Positions 7,280-15,457 of a stretch of DNA of 22,627 nucleotides are shown one piece after another; within the stretch, counting starts at the first letter, position 1, and the number at the start of each line of letters is the position of its first letter. The notes below the pieces were generated by a model. The model worked only from the letters and a program-made list of their open reading frames with translations, made no database searches and was not told the DNA's origin. Both the position numbers and the translations under genes were made by a program. This DNA is from DASQJL01 sp035689165 (GTDB lineage: Bacteria > Eisenbacteria > RBG-16-71-46 > SZUA-252), in assembly GCA_035689165.1 (NCBI GenBank), contig DASSLZ010000067.1, positions 1 to 22,627 of the forward strand. Reading direction: 5' to 3'.

Positions 7280-8150
7280 GCGCTACCTCGAGCGCGCGCG
7301 TCCTCGGATCGACCGCGCGCTCGACGGAGTGCTCCCGCGCGCGTCGGCCGAGCCCCGCCGGCTGCACGCGGCCATCCGCTACAGCGTCTTCGCCGGAGGG
7401 AAGCGGCTCCGCCCCGCGCTCTGCCTGCTCGCGTGCGAGTCGGTCTCCGGCTCCTGCAGCGACGCGATGCATGCCGCCGCCGCGCTGGAGATGATCCACA
7501 CTTTCAGCCTGATCCACGACGATCTCCCCGGCATGGACGACGACGACTGGCGCCGCGGGCGCCTCACCAACCACAAGGTGTTCGGCGAGGGGATGGCGAT
7601 CCTCGCCGGCGACGCGCTGCTCGCGCTCGCGTTCGAGACGCTGGCGACGCGCCCCACGGGGCGCGCCAAGGATCCGCGCGCGCTCCTGCGAACCGTCTGC
7701 GAGGCCACGGGCCACGAGGGGATGATCGGGGGCCAGGCGCTGGACCTGCTCTACGAGCGGCAGCGGGTCTCCTTCGCGCGAGTGCTGCGGATGCACCGGC
7801 GGAAGACGGGGATGCTCCTTCGCGGCTCGCTCCTCGCCGGCGCCCAGGTCGCGGGCGCGAGCGCGGCGGCGCTCCGGCGCTTCGGCGACTACGGCGACCG
7901 GATCGGCGTCGCGTTTCAGATCACCGACGACATCCTGAACGAGCGCTCCACGAAGCGGGCCACGGGGAAGAGCGTGCGTTCGGACCGCGCGCGCGGCAAG
8001 GCGACGGCGCCCTCGAGCGGCGGCATGGCGCGCGCCGAGCGCGAGGTCGAGCGGCTCCTCGACGAAGCGGCCGCCATCGCCCCCCGGCTCGGCCGCCGCG
8101 CCGAGGAGTTCGCGTCGCTCACGGAATTCCTCCGCCATCGGACGCGCTGA
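7248..8150 (+). CDS. ispA: Polyprenyl (farnesyl/geranylgeranyl) diphosphate synthase
   Basis: A 300-aa trans-isoprenyl diphosphate synthase that condenses isopentenyl diphosphate with allylic diphosphates. GGKRLRP binds IPP. The first Asp-rich motif is HDDLPGMDDDD (D91, D92, D97) with the two-residue insertion typical of bacterial type II enzymes. Then come GQALDL, a Lys-Thr pair in RRKTGMLL, and the second Asp-rich region FQITDDILN (D227, D228), where the family usually has DDILD, so the fifth position is Asn231. RGKAT follows as expected. Product length (C15 or C20) cannot be told with confidence. The start overlaps xseB by 32 bp. An xseA-xseB-ispA-dxs order is common in bacteria; here a DUF212 gene is inserted before dxs. 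Confidence 0.93.
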   Translation: MKGGAASSRFERYLERARPRIDRALDGVLPRASAEPRRLHAAIRYSVFAGGKRLRPALCLLACESVSGSCSDAMHAAAALEMIHTFSLIHDDLPGMDDDDWRRGRLTNHKVFGEGMAILAGDALLALAFETLATRPTGRAKDPRALLRTVCEATGHEGMIGGQALDLLYERQRVSFARVLRMHRRKTGMLLRGSLLAGAQVAGASAAALRRFGDYGDRIGVAFQITDDILNERSTKRATGKSVRSDRARGKATAPSSGGMARAEREVERLLDEAAAIAPRLGRRAEEFASLTEFLRHRTR

Positions 8151-8185
8151 CGCATGAACCTGGCGCCCCAGGGAGGGGAGAGCTG

Positions 8186-8632
8186 ATGGGTTTCACCGCG
8201 AATCCGCTGCTGCACGCGCTGCTCTGCGGCTTCCTCGTGCAGCTCAGCAAGGTGTTGACCTTCCTCCTGCAAGAGCGGAAAATCAACGTGCGGCGGTTCG
8301 TGGAAACCGGCGGCATGCCCAGCAGCCACGCGGCTTCGGTGATGGCCCTGACCACCTGTGTGGGGCTGCGCGAAGGCGTTCGGTCCGTTCTCTTCGGCGT
8401 CGTCCTGTACTTCAGCCTCATCGTGATGTACGACGCCGCAGGGCTTCGGCGGGCTGCGGGCCGTCAGGCGACCCTGCTCAACCGGATCCTGCACGAGCAC
8501 CTGCAGCTATCCGGACCGCCCGCGGAGCGACTGCGCGAGCTTCTGGGACATACGCCGATCGAAGTCTTGGTGGGCGCCTTGATCGGCGTCCTGTTCTCGT
8601 TCGCCATCTATCGCCCCCCGGGAGGACCGTGA
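8186..8632 (+). CDS. Divergent PAP2 family membrane protein (DUF212, YuiD-like)
   Basis: A 148-aa integral membrane protein. ATG 8186 is preceded by GGGAGGGGAG (8171-8180). Family hallmarks are GGMPSSHAASVMAL near residues 42-55, then YFSLIVMYDAAGLRRAAGRQA, and LGHTPIEVLVGALIGVLFSFAIY at the end, matching PF02681 (acid PPC/PAP2-related). Hydrophobic segments are at about 6-25, 45-60, 68-88 and 122-142. PSSH corresponds to the PSGH phosphatase signature of true PAP2 enzymes, but the flanking KxxxxxxRP and SRxxxxxH signatures are not clearly present. A polyprenyl-phosphate phosphatase role is suggested by its place between ispA and dxs but is not proved. Its stop overlaps dxs as GTGA. Confidence 0.9.
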   Translation: MGFTANPLLHALLCGFLVQLSKVLTFLLQERKINVRRFVETGGMPSSHAASVMALTTCVGLREGVRSVLFGVVLYFSLIVMYDAAGLRRAAGRQATLLNRILHEHLQLSGPPAERLRELLGHTPIEVLVGALIGVLFSFAIYRPPGGP

Positions 8633-10599
8633 GCACCGCCAGCGCATCCATGAACGCCTCCACGAACCACCTGGCCGGAATCTCGAGCCCCGAGGACCTG
8701 AAGCGCCTTCCCCCCGAGGCCCTCCCGGCGCTCGCCGCGGAAATCCGCGAGCGGATCCTCTCCGTCGTCTCCAAGACCGGCGGCCACCTGGCTCCCAGCC
8801 TCGGCACGGTGGAGCTGACGATCGCGCTCCACTACGTCTTCCACACCCCCGAGGACATCCTGATCTGGGACGTGGGCCATCAGGCCTACGGCCACAAGAT
8901 CCTGACCGGGCGGAACGACCGCTTCGACACGATCCGCCGCGAGGGCGGCCTGTCGGGCTTTCCGCGCCGCGTGGAGAGCCCCTACGACCCGTTCGGCACC
9001 GCGCACGCCTCCACCGCCATCTCCGCCGCGCTCGGCTTCGCCTGCGCGCGCGACTTGGCGCACGAGAAGCGCCGCGTCGTCGCGGTCGTGGGCGACGGAG
9101 CGCTGACCGGCGGCCTGGCCTACGAGGGGATGAACCAGGCGGGCGCGGCCGGCACCGATCTTCTCGTCGTGCTGAACGACAATTCGATGTCGATCTCGCC
9201 GAACGTGGGCGCGATCTCGCAGTACCTGACGCGCCTGACGGCGGGGCCGATCTTCCGCCGCCTCGAGGCCGACCTGTGGGACCTCCTCGGCAAGCTCCCG
9301 GCCGGCGGCACGGCGCGCAAGCTCGCGGGCCGCATCAAGGAGAGCATGAAGAACCTGGTCGTGCCGAACGTCCTCTTCGAAGAGCTGGGCTTCAAGTACT
9401 TCGGCCCGATCGACGGACACGACCTGACCACGCTGCTCACAGTGCTGAACCAGGTGAAGGAGGTGAAGGGACCGGTTCTCCTCCACACGCTGACCCGGAA
9501 GGGGAAGGGGTACGGCCCCGCCGAGGAGGACTCGCGCAAGTTCCACGGCGTCTCCTCGTTCGACAAGCTGACCGGAGCGAGCGCCCGGAAGACGTCCGGC
9601 CCCGCCTACACCGAGATCTACGGCCAGTCCATGATCGAGCTGGCGCGGCAGGATCCCAAGATCATGGCCATCACGGCCGCCATGACCGACGGCACCGGCC
9701 TCACGAAGTTCGCGACGACGTTCCCCGACCGCTTCCACGACGTCGGGATCGCCGAGCAGCACGCGGTCTGCTTCGCCGCGGGCGTCGCCGCCGCGGGGCT
9801 CCGCCCCTTCGCGACGATCTACTCCACCTTCCTGCAACGGGCGTACGACCAGATCGTGCACGACGTCGCGGTGCAGGGGCTGCCCGTTCGCTTCGCGCTG
9901 GACCGCGCCGGACTGGTGGGCGAGGACGGCTCGACCCATCACGGTGTCTTTGACATCGGCTATCTCCGCTGCCTGCCCGGGATGGTGCTGATGGCCCCCA
10001 AGGACGAGAACGAGCTGCGCCGCATGCTCGTCACGATGGCCGCGCACGACGCGGGGCCGATCGCGGTGCGCTATCCGCGCGGCGCGGGTGTGGGCGCGAC
10101 GCTCGACCCCAATCCGCAGCCGCTCGCGATCGGCGAGGCGGAGCTGATCCGCTCCGGCAAGGACGTCGTGCTCGTCGCCTACGGCGCGATGGTCGCCGTG
10201 GCGGAGAAGACGGCCTCGCTCCTCGCCGAATCGGGCATGGACGCCGCGGTGATCAACGCCCGCTTCGCCAAGCCGCTCGACGAGGCGATGCTCCTCGACT
10301 GGGCGCGCCGCGTCCCGCGGCTGGTGACGCTGGAGGAGGGGGCGCTCCCCGGCGGGTTCGGCGACGCCGTCCTCGAGCTGTTCGCGAAGACCACGGTTCC
10401 CGGCGTCCAGATCCGCACGTTCGGCGTTCCCGACCGCTTCTTCGACCACGGCTCGCGCGAGTCGCTCCTCCTGGCCGCGGGGCTTCATCCCGACCTGCTC
10501 GCCCCGGAGATCCGCCGCTTCCTCGCCGGCGATCCACGCTCGACCCCGGAACCGCTCGCCCCCAAGGCATCCAGCGCTCCCATCGCCACCCACGCATGA
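8629..10599 (+). CDS. dxs: 1-deoxy-D-xylulose-5-phosphate synthase
   Basis: A 656-aa thiamine-diphosphate enzyme joining pyruvate and glyceraldehyde 3-phosphate, the first step of the MEP pathway. Motifs in order are WDVGHQAYGHKILTGR, the ThDP motif GDGALTGG...LNDNSMSISPNVG, GPIDGHDL, the catalytic Glu in VGIAEQHAV, and STFLQRAYDQIVHDV. The C-terminal transketolase-like domain includes EEGALPGGFG. GTG 8629 overlaps the upstream stop, and GGAGG at 8621-8625 is rather close to it; ATG 8650 is a possible alternative removing 7 residues. A short Pro/Ala-rich tail extends the C-terminus. Together with ispA it supplies precursors and chain elongation for quinones and undecaprenyl carriers. Confidence 0.97.
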   Translation: MSTASASMNASTNHLAGISSPEDLKRLPPEALPALAAEIRERILSVVSKTGGHLAPSLGTVELTIALHYVFHTPEDILIWDVGHQAYGHKILTGRNDRFDTIRREGGLSGFPRRVESPYDPFGTAHASTAISAALGFACARDLAHEKRRVVAVVGDGALTGGLAYEGMNQAGAAGTDLLVVLNDNSMSISPNVGAISQYLTRLTAGPIFRRLEADLWDLLGKLPAGGTARKLAGRIKESMKNLVVPNVLFEELGFKYFGPIDGHDLTTLLTVLNQVKEVKGPVLLHTLTRKGKGYGPAEEDSRKFHGVSSFDKLTGASARKTSGPAYTEIYGQSMIELARQDPKIMAITAAMTDGTGLTKFATTFPDRFHDVGIAEQHAVCFAAGVAAAGLRPFATIYSTFLQRAYDQIVHDVAVQGLPVRFALDRAGLVGEDGSTHHGVFDIGYLRCLPGMVLMAPKDENELRRMLVTMAAHDAGPIAVRYPRGAGVGATLDPNPQPLAIGEAELIRSGKDVVLVAYGAMVAVAEKTASLLAESGMDAAVINARFAKPLDEAMLLDWARRVPRLVTLEEGALPGGFGDAVLELFAKTTVPGVQIRTFGVPDRFFDHGSRESLLLAAGLHPDLLAPEIRRFLAGDPRSTPEPLAPKASSAPIATHA

Positions 10600-11492
10600 T
10601 CCGCCCGCCCCGTCACCTGGGGATCGTCGGCAATCGCGGGAAGGAGGGGGTGCGCGCGCTCGTGCCGCCACTCATCCGCTGGGCCCGCGCGCAAGGGCGG
10701 AAGGTCTCGCTCGACCGGGAGCTGGCCCGCGGGATGCGCGGCGTCGGCGCGGGAATCACGCTGGAGGCGCTGGTAAAGCGCGCCGACGCGATCCTCGTGC
10801 TGGGCGGCGACGGCACCATGCTCGGCACCGCGCGCGCCGCTTCCGCCGCGGGCGTTCCAATCCTCGGCGTGAACCTGGGCGGTCTGGGCTTCCTGACCGA
10901 GACCGCGCAGGAGGACCTCTATCCCGCCCTGGAGCGCCTGTTCCGGGGCGACGTGACGCTGGAGCGGCGGACGATGGTCGAAGCGCAGGTGCGGCGGCGC
11001 GGGAGCAAGGGCGTGTGGCAGGAAGTGGGGCTGAACGACGCGGTGATCCATCCCTCCGAGCGCTCGCGCGTGATCGCGATGGACCTGCGGATCGCGGGCA
11101 AGGAGATCGGAACGCTGGTGGGGGACGGCCTCATCGTCGCGAGCCCGACCGGCTCGACCGCCTACTCCCTCTCGGCGGGCGGGCCGATCGTCCGTCCTTC
11201 GGTCGAGGCACTCCTCGCCACGCCCATCAGCCCCCACACCGTGACCTGGAGGCCGCTCCTGGTTGGCGCCGACGAGACCATCCGCGTGCGCCTGCGCCCT
11301 GGCCATCCGCGCGCCAACCTCACGATGGACGGCCAGGTGGCGCGCACCGTCACGCCCGATGACGAGATCCTGATCCGCCGCGCGCGCCGCCGCGCGACCC
11401 TCATCGTGCTCGAGCCCGAGTCCTTCTACGACGTCCTCCGCACCAAGCTCGCCTGGGCCACGTCGCCGCGAGGACGGGTCCCCGACCAATAG
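10596..11492 (+). CDS. nadK: NAD kinase
   Basis: A 298-aa ATP-NAD kinase producing NADP. GGDGTML (residues 70-76, with catalytic-region D72), NLGGLGFLTE, LNDAVIHPS (the NE/D motif with Asp in place of the common Glu), GDGLIVASPTGSTAYSLSAGGPIV and the late NLTMDGQ are all in place. The ATG overlaps the dxs stop as ATGA. A dxs-nadK-recN order is found in several phyla. The gene ends 15 bp before recN. No unusual domain or truncation is seen; length is normal for the family (about 290 aa). Confidence 0.96.
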   Translation: MIRPPRHLGIVGNRGKEGVRALVPPLIRWARAQGRKVSLDRELARGMRGVGAGITLEALVKRADAILVLGGDGTMLGTARAASAAGVPILGVNLGGLGFLTETAQEDLYPALERLFRGDVTLERRTMVEAQVRRRGSKGVWQEVGLNDAVIHPSERSRVIAMDLRIAGKEIGTLVGDGLIVASPTGSTAYSLSAGGPIVRPSVEALLATPISPHTVTWRPLLVGADETIRVRLRPGHPRANLTMDGQVARTVTPDDEILIRRARRRATLIVLEPESFYDVLRTKLAWATSPRGRVPDQ

Positions 11493-11507
11493 GCGGATCT
11501 CGCTCCC

Positions 11508-13286
11508 ATGCTCCGCTGGCTCTCCATCCAGGGTCTGGCCCTCGTCGACTCGGTCGAGCTGGAGTTCGCTCCCGGCTTGAACGTGCTCACGGGAGAGACG
11601 GGTGCGGGCAAGTCCCTCGTCCTGGGATCGATCGGGCTCCTGCTCGGCGACCGCGCCGACTCGGCGTGGCTCCGCTCGGGCGAATCGCGCGGATCGGTGG
11701 AGGGGACGTTCGACCTCGCCGGGCGCCCCGACCTGATCGAAGCGCTGCGCGCGCACGACGTCGAGCCGGAAGAGGGCCGCGTCGTGCTGCGCCGCGAGGT
11801 GGCCGCGAATGGAACGACGCGCGCGTTCGTGAACGGGCGGGGCGTCCTCCTCGTCCAGCTTCGCGCCGTGGGCGACCTGCTCGTGGACCTGCACGGCCAG
11901 CACGAGCACCAGCAGCTCCTCGATCCCGCGCGGCAGGCGGACTTCTTCGACGCCTGGGCCGGGACGTGGGAGGAACGCCGCGCGCTGGAGGCCGAGCGCG
12001 CCGCCATCCTCGAAGACCGGCGGGCCGCGGCCGCGGCGCGCGCGGCCCTGGAGCGCGATCGCGCCGAGGAGGAGACGCTGCGCGCCGACCTCGCCGAGCT
12101 GGAGGCGCTGAAGCTCGAGGACGGGGAAGAGGAGACGCTCCTCCGCGACCGGGAGCGGCTGGTCCACAAGGAGCGCATCCTCCAGGGGCTGAGCGAGGCG
12201 CTGGCCCTGCTGGCCGACGAGGAGACCGGCGCCGAGTCGCGCCTCCGCCGCGCGGTGAAGGCGCTTCGAACGGGCGCCGCGCTCGACGCGGGGCTCGAGC
12301 CGCTGGTCGAAGAGGCCGAGGCGGCGTCGGAGGCCGCCTCCGCCCTGTCGTCGCGCGCCGAGGGGGAGCGGGCGCGGCTCCTCGAAGAGCCGCTCGATCT
12401 CGATCGCGTCGAAGAGCGCCTGGACCGGATCCATCGCCTGAAGCGCAAGCACCGGACGGACGCTTCGGGCCTCCTCGCCCTGGCTGGGGAGCTGCAAACG
12501 CGGGTGCGCCAGCTTGCGCCCGGAGCCGAAGAGGTGGATCGGCTCGAGCGGGCGCTCGCGGCGCGGACCGCCGCGTACGGCCGGAGGCTCGACGCACTCT
12601 CCGAGCGCCGGGCGACGCGCGCGGCCGCGTTCGAGCGCGCGGCGGGTGCTCTCCTCGACCGGCTGGGGTTCGGCAAGGCGCGCCTCGGCGCGGCGCCCTC
12701 CGGCGCCCGAGCAGGCGACCGGAGCCGGCCCGCGATTGACCCCGCTCCGATCCCCGCTCTAGAATTCGAGTTCCAGCCGAATCCCGGCGAACCCCCGCGA
12801 CCGCTTCGCAGAATCGCCTCGGGAGGGGAGCTCTCCCGGGTCATGCTCGCCGTGAAGTCGCTCATGGCGGACAAGGACCAGGTCGCCGTGCTCGTCTTCG
12901 ACGAGGTGGATCAGGGAATCGGGGGAGCCGTGGGCGAGGAGGTCGGGGCGCTGCTCCGCGACCTCGGCGACAAGCGCCAGGTGCTCTGCATCACGCACCT
13001 TCCGCTGATCGCGGCCTACGCCCAGCGGCAGCTCCAGGTGGCGAAGTCGGTGGCGCGGGGAAGGACGACGACGACGGTGGCACCGCTCTCCGAAGAGGAG
13101 CGCGTCGAGGAGATCGCGCGGTTGCTCGCGGGCGCCCGCGCCGGCGAGACGACGCGCCGGCAGGCCCGGGAGCTCCTGAGCGGGGCCCGATCTGGGGCCG
13201 GCGCCGCCGCCGGACCGTCCCGGAAGTGCGCGAGTGCGCCGCAGGGCGCGGTCTCACGCGCCAGAACCGCTAAAGGAAAACGATGA
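11508..13286 (+). CDS. recN: DNA repair protein RecN
   Basis: A 592-aa SMC-like ATPase acting in double-strand-break repair. Walker A is GETGAGKS (29-36), the ABC signature is ASGGELSR (437-444), and Walker B is VLVFDEVDQGIGG (about 460-472), followed by a His switch in CITHLPLIAAYA. Between the ATPase halves lies an Ala/Glu/Arg-rich coiled coil (about 140-380). The last 40 or so residues are a low-complexity Ala/Gly/Ser/Arg tail beyond the conserved core, making it slightly longer than usual. The stop lies in an ATGA with trpE, so the tail may have grown or shrunk with that junction. recN coupled to a trp operon is unusual. Confidence 0.96.
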   Translation: MLRWLSIQGLALVDSVELEFAPGLNVLTGETGAGKSLVLGSIGLLLGDRADSAWLRSGESRGSVEGTFDLAGRPDLIEALRAHDVEPEEGRVVLRREVAANGTTRAFVNGRGVLLVQLRAVGDLLVDLHGQHEHQQLLDPARQADFFDAWAGTWEERRALEAERAAILEDRRAAAAARAALERDRAEEETLRADLAELEALKLEDGEEETLLRDRERLVHKERILQGLSEALALLADEETGAESRLRRAVKALRTGAALDAGLEPLVEEAEAASEAASALSSRAEGERARLLEEPLDLDRVEERLDRIHRLKRKHRTDASGLLALAGELQTRVRQLAPGAEEVDRLERALAARTAAYGRRLDALSERRATRAAAFERAAGALLDRLGFGKARLGAAPSGARAGDRSRPAIDPAPIPALEFEFQPNPGEPPRPLRRIASGGELSRVMLAVKSLMADKDQVAVLVFDEVDQGIGGAVGEEVGALLRDLGDKRQVLCITHLPLIAAYAQRQLQVAKSVARGRTTTTVAPLSEEERVEEIARLLAGARAGETTRRQARELLSGARSGAGAAAGPSRKCASAPQGAVSRARTAKGKR

Positions 13287-14758
13287 TCACTCCGAGCCTC
13301 GAGGACTATCGCGCGCTCGCGCGCCGCTACAACCTGGTGCCGGTCATGCGCGAGGTGCTGGCGGACTTCGACACGCCGGTCTCGGCGTTCGCCAAGCTGA
13401 ACCGCGGCGACGCGTCGTTCCTCCTGGAGAGCCTCGAAGGGGGCGAGACGTGGGGGCGGTATTCCATCCTCGGCTTCCGCCCCTCCATCGAATTCCGCGC
13501 CAAGGGCGCGGTGGTCGAGACGCGCCGCGGCGAGCGGACCGAGCGCACCGAGTCCCAGGACCCGCTGGAGTCCTTGCGGGCGCTCCTCCAGTCGGTGAGC
13601 GCCGCCCCGGTTGCGAACCTCCCCCCGTTCAGCGGCGGCGCGGTCGGACTCGTGGGCTACGATTACGTGCGTTTCCTGGAGCGGATCCCCGCGCGCGTGC
13701 CCGACGATCTGGGGCAGCCCGACCTCCATTTCGTCTTTCCCGATCTCGTGCTCGCGTTCGACAACTTCCGCCATCGTCTCCAGCTGGTCGCGAACACGCG
13801 CCCCGGGAACGATCCCGACCGCGCCTATCGCGACGCGGTCGCGGCCATCAGCGAGATGCTATCCCGCCTGGCGCAGCCGGCGCCGGCGCCCGCCGCGACC
13901 GAGCGCGCGAACGGGGAGGTGGCCTTCACCAGCAACCTCGGCCGCGAGGGCTACGCGCAGGCCGTCCTCGCCGCCAAGGAGCACATCCGCGCGGGGGACA
14001 TCGTCCAGGTCGTATTGGCGCACCGGCTGGAGGCGACCGCGGCGGTCAGCCCCTTCGACGTCTACCGCGCGCTCCGGATCCTGAACCCCTCGCCCTACAT
14101 GTACTACCTCCGCTACTCGGATCGCTCGGTCGCGGGATCGTCGCCCGAGATCCTCGTCCGCACCTCGGGCCGGAAGATCGCTCTCCGCCCGATCGCGGGG
14201 ACGCGGCCGCGGGGCCAGAGCCGGGAGGAGGACGCGGCGCTGGAGCAGGAGCTCCTCACGAGCGAGAAGGATCGCGCCGAGCACGTGATGCTGGTGGACC
14301 TGGGGCGGAACGATGTGGGGAAGGTGGCCGAGATCGGGAGCGTGCGCACCACGGAGTTCATGACCGTGGAGCGCTACTCGCACGTGATGCACCTGGTGAG
14401 CCATATCGAGGGCACGCTTCGGGACGGGCTCGGGCCCTTCGACGTCCTGCGCGCCTGCTTCCCGGCCGGGACGGTGAGCGGCGCGCCGAAGAAGCGCGCG
14501 ATGGAGATCATCGAATCCCTCGAGCCCTCCCGTCGCGGGGCCTACGCGGGCGCGATGGGCTATTTCGACTTCCACGGCAACGCGGATTTCTGCATCACCA
14601 TCCGGACCGCGACCTTCGAAGGGGGCCGCGTCCACCTGGGCGTGGGGGCCGGCATCGTGGCCGACTCCGATCCCGAGGAGGAGTGGACCGAGACGCGCAA
14701 CAAGGGGCGCGCCGTGGAAGCGGCGGTGCGCCTGGCCGCGGGAGGACTGGACGCGTGA
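13283..14758 (+). CDS. trpE: Anthranilate synthase component I
   Basis: A 491-aa chorismate-using subunit making anthranilate with TrpG. The N-terminal domain has FLLESLEGGETWGRYSILGF, containing the LLES element linked to tryptophan feedback binding in this family. The catalytic domain has IRAGDIVQVVLAHR, NPSPYMYYLR, PIAGTRPRG, ELLTSEKDRAEHVMLVDLGRND, FPAGTVSGAPKKRAMEII and the closing GAGIVADSDPEEEWTET. The VLAHR stretch is commonly VLSQR, a modest change. ATG 13283 overlaps the recN stop and AAAGGAAA stands just before it. No room exists for a trp leader peptide or attenuator in front of this gene. Confidence 0.97.
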   Translation: MITPSLEDYRALARRYNLVPVMREVLADFDTPVSAFAKLNRGDASFLLESLEGGETWGRYSILGFRPSIEFRAKGAVVETRRGERTERTESQDPLESLRALLQSVSAAPVANLPPFSGGAVGLVGYDYVRFLERIPARVPDDLGQPDLHFVFPDLVLAFDNFRHRLQLVANTRPGNDPDRAYRDAVAAISEMLSRLAQPAPAPAATERANGEVAFTSNLGREGYAQAVLAAKEHIRAGDIVQVVLAHRLEATAAVSPFDVYRALRILNPSPYMYYLRYSDRSVAGSSPEILVRTSGRKIALRPIAGTRPRGQSREEDAALEQELLTSEKDRAEHVMLVDLGRNDVGKVAEIGSVRTTEFMTVERYSHVMHLVSHIEGTLRDGLGPFDVLRACFPAGTVSGAPKKRAMEIIESLEPSRRGAYAGAMGYFDFHGNADFCITIRTATFEGGRVHLGVGAGIVADSDPEEEWTETRNKGRAVEAAVRLAAGGLDA

Positions 14759-15366
14759 TCCTGATGATCGACAACTACGATTCGTTCACCTGGAACCTGG
14801 TCCAGTACCTGGGGGAGCTCAGGGAGACCCCGCGCGTCGTCCGAAACGACGAGATCACCGTGGACGAGGCGCTCGCGATGAAGCCCGACGCCATCGTCAT
14901 CTCCCCGGGCCCGGGCCGTCCCGACGACGCGGGGATCAGCAAGGAGCTGATCCGGCGTAGCGCCGGAGTGGTGCCGATCCTGGGCGTCTGCCTGGGCCAC
15001 CAGTGCATCGGCGAAGTCTTCGGGGGCACGATCGTGCGGGCCGAGCGCCTCGTGCACGGGAAGACGTCGGCGATCATCCACACGGGGCGGGGCATCTTCC
15101 TCGACGTGGACAATCCCTTCATGGCGACCCGCTACCACTCGCTGCTGGTCGCGCGCGAGGGGCTCCCCGACGCGCTCGCCGTCGTCGCCTGGACGCCCGA
15201 GAACGAGATCATGGCGCTCCGCCACAAGGACCATGAGACGTGGGGCGTGCAGTTCCACCCCGAGTCGATCCTGACGGCCCACGGCAAGGACCTCCTCCGG
15301 AACTTCCTGCGCCTCGTCCCGGACGCGGCGGCGGCCCGCCCGGCGGCCGCGGCGCCCGCGCGCTGA
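14755..15366 (+). CDS. trpG: Anthranilate synthase component II (glutamine amidotransferase)
   Basis: A 203-aa class I glutamine amidotransferase giving ammonia to TrpE; it can also serve PabB for folate in some bacteria. It begins with MILMIDNYDSFTWNLVQYLGEL. The nucleophile is C79 in GVCLGHQCIGEVFGG, and the His and Glu of the triad are H168 and E170 in GVQFHPES. SPGPGRPDDAG forms the oxyanion region. GTG 14755 overlaps the trpE stop. The last 15 residues are an Ala/Pro/Arg tail (AAAARPAAAAPAR). It is separated from trpD by 91 C-rich bases, the widest gap in the trp operon. Confidence 0.97.
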   Translation: MILMIDNYDSFTWNLVQYLGELRETPRVVRNDEITVDEALAMKPDAIVISPGPGRPDDAGISKELIRRSAGVVPILGVCLGHQCIGEVFGGTIVRAERLVHGKTSAIIHTGRGIFLDVDNPFMATRYHSLLVAREGLPDALAVVAWTPENEIMALRHKDHETWGVQFHPESILTAHGKDLLRNFLRLVPDAAAARPAAAAPAR

Positions 15367-15457
15367 CCCGGATCTCCCCGTCGATGACGTCCCCCGCGCG
15401 CGCCGCCGCATCCCTCGCTCCCTTCGCCCCCGGCCCCCCAAGCGGCGCCCCCGGCTC
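15367..15457 (+). other. C-rich trpG-trpD spacer with opposite-strand G-quadruplex-type motif
   Basis: This 91-bp gap is strikingly C-rich and G-poor on the + strand. At 15412-15439 it contains CCC, CCC, CCCCC and CCCCCC runs separated by 5, 4 and 2 bases, which on the - strand fits a four-run G-quadruplex pattern. It also holds a 25-codon ORF (ATG 15384, TGA 15459-15461) whose stop overlaps the trpD ATG as ATGA. No Shine-Dalgarno is visible for trpD, so ribosomes arriving through this small ORF could help start it. C-rich, G-poor RNA can also attract Rho. Confidence 0.4.

Noticed and set aside
8608..12497. Long - strand ORFs opposite dxs, nadK and recN (687 and 670 codons).
   Set aside because: Shadows of conserved genes with no recognisable motifs on the - strand.
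13200..13290. A trp leader peptide or attenuator before trpE.
   Set aside because: trpE starts inside the recN stop; no Trp-rich short ORF with a terminator hairpin is found there.
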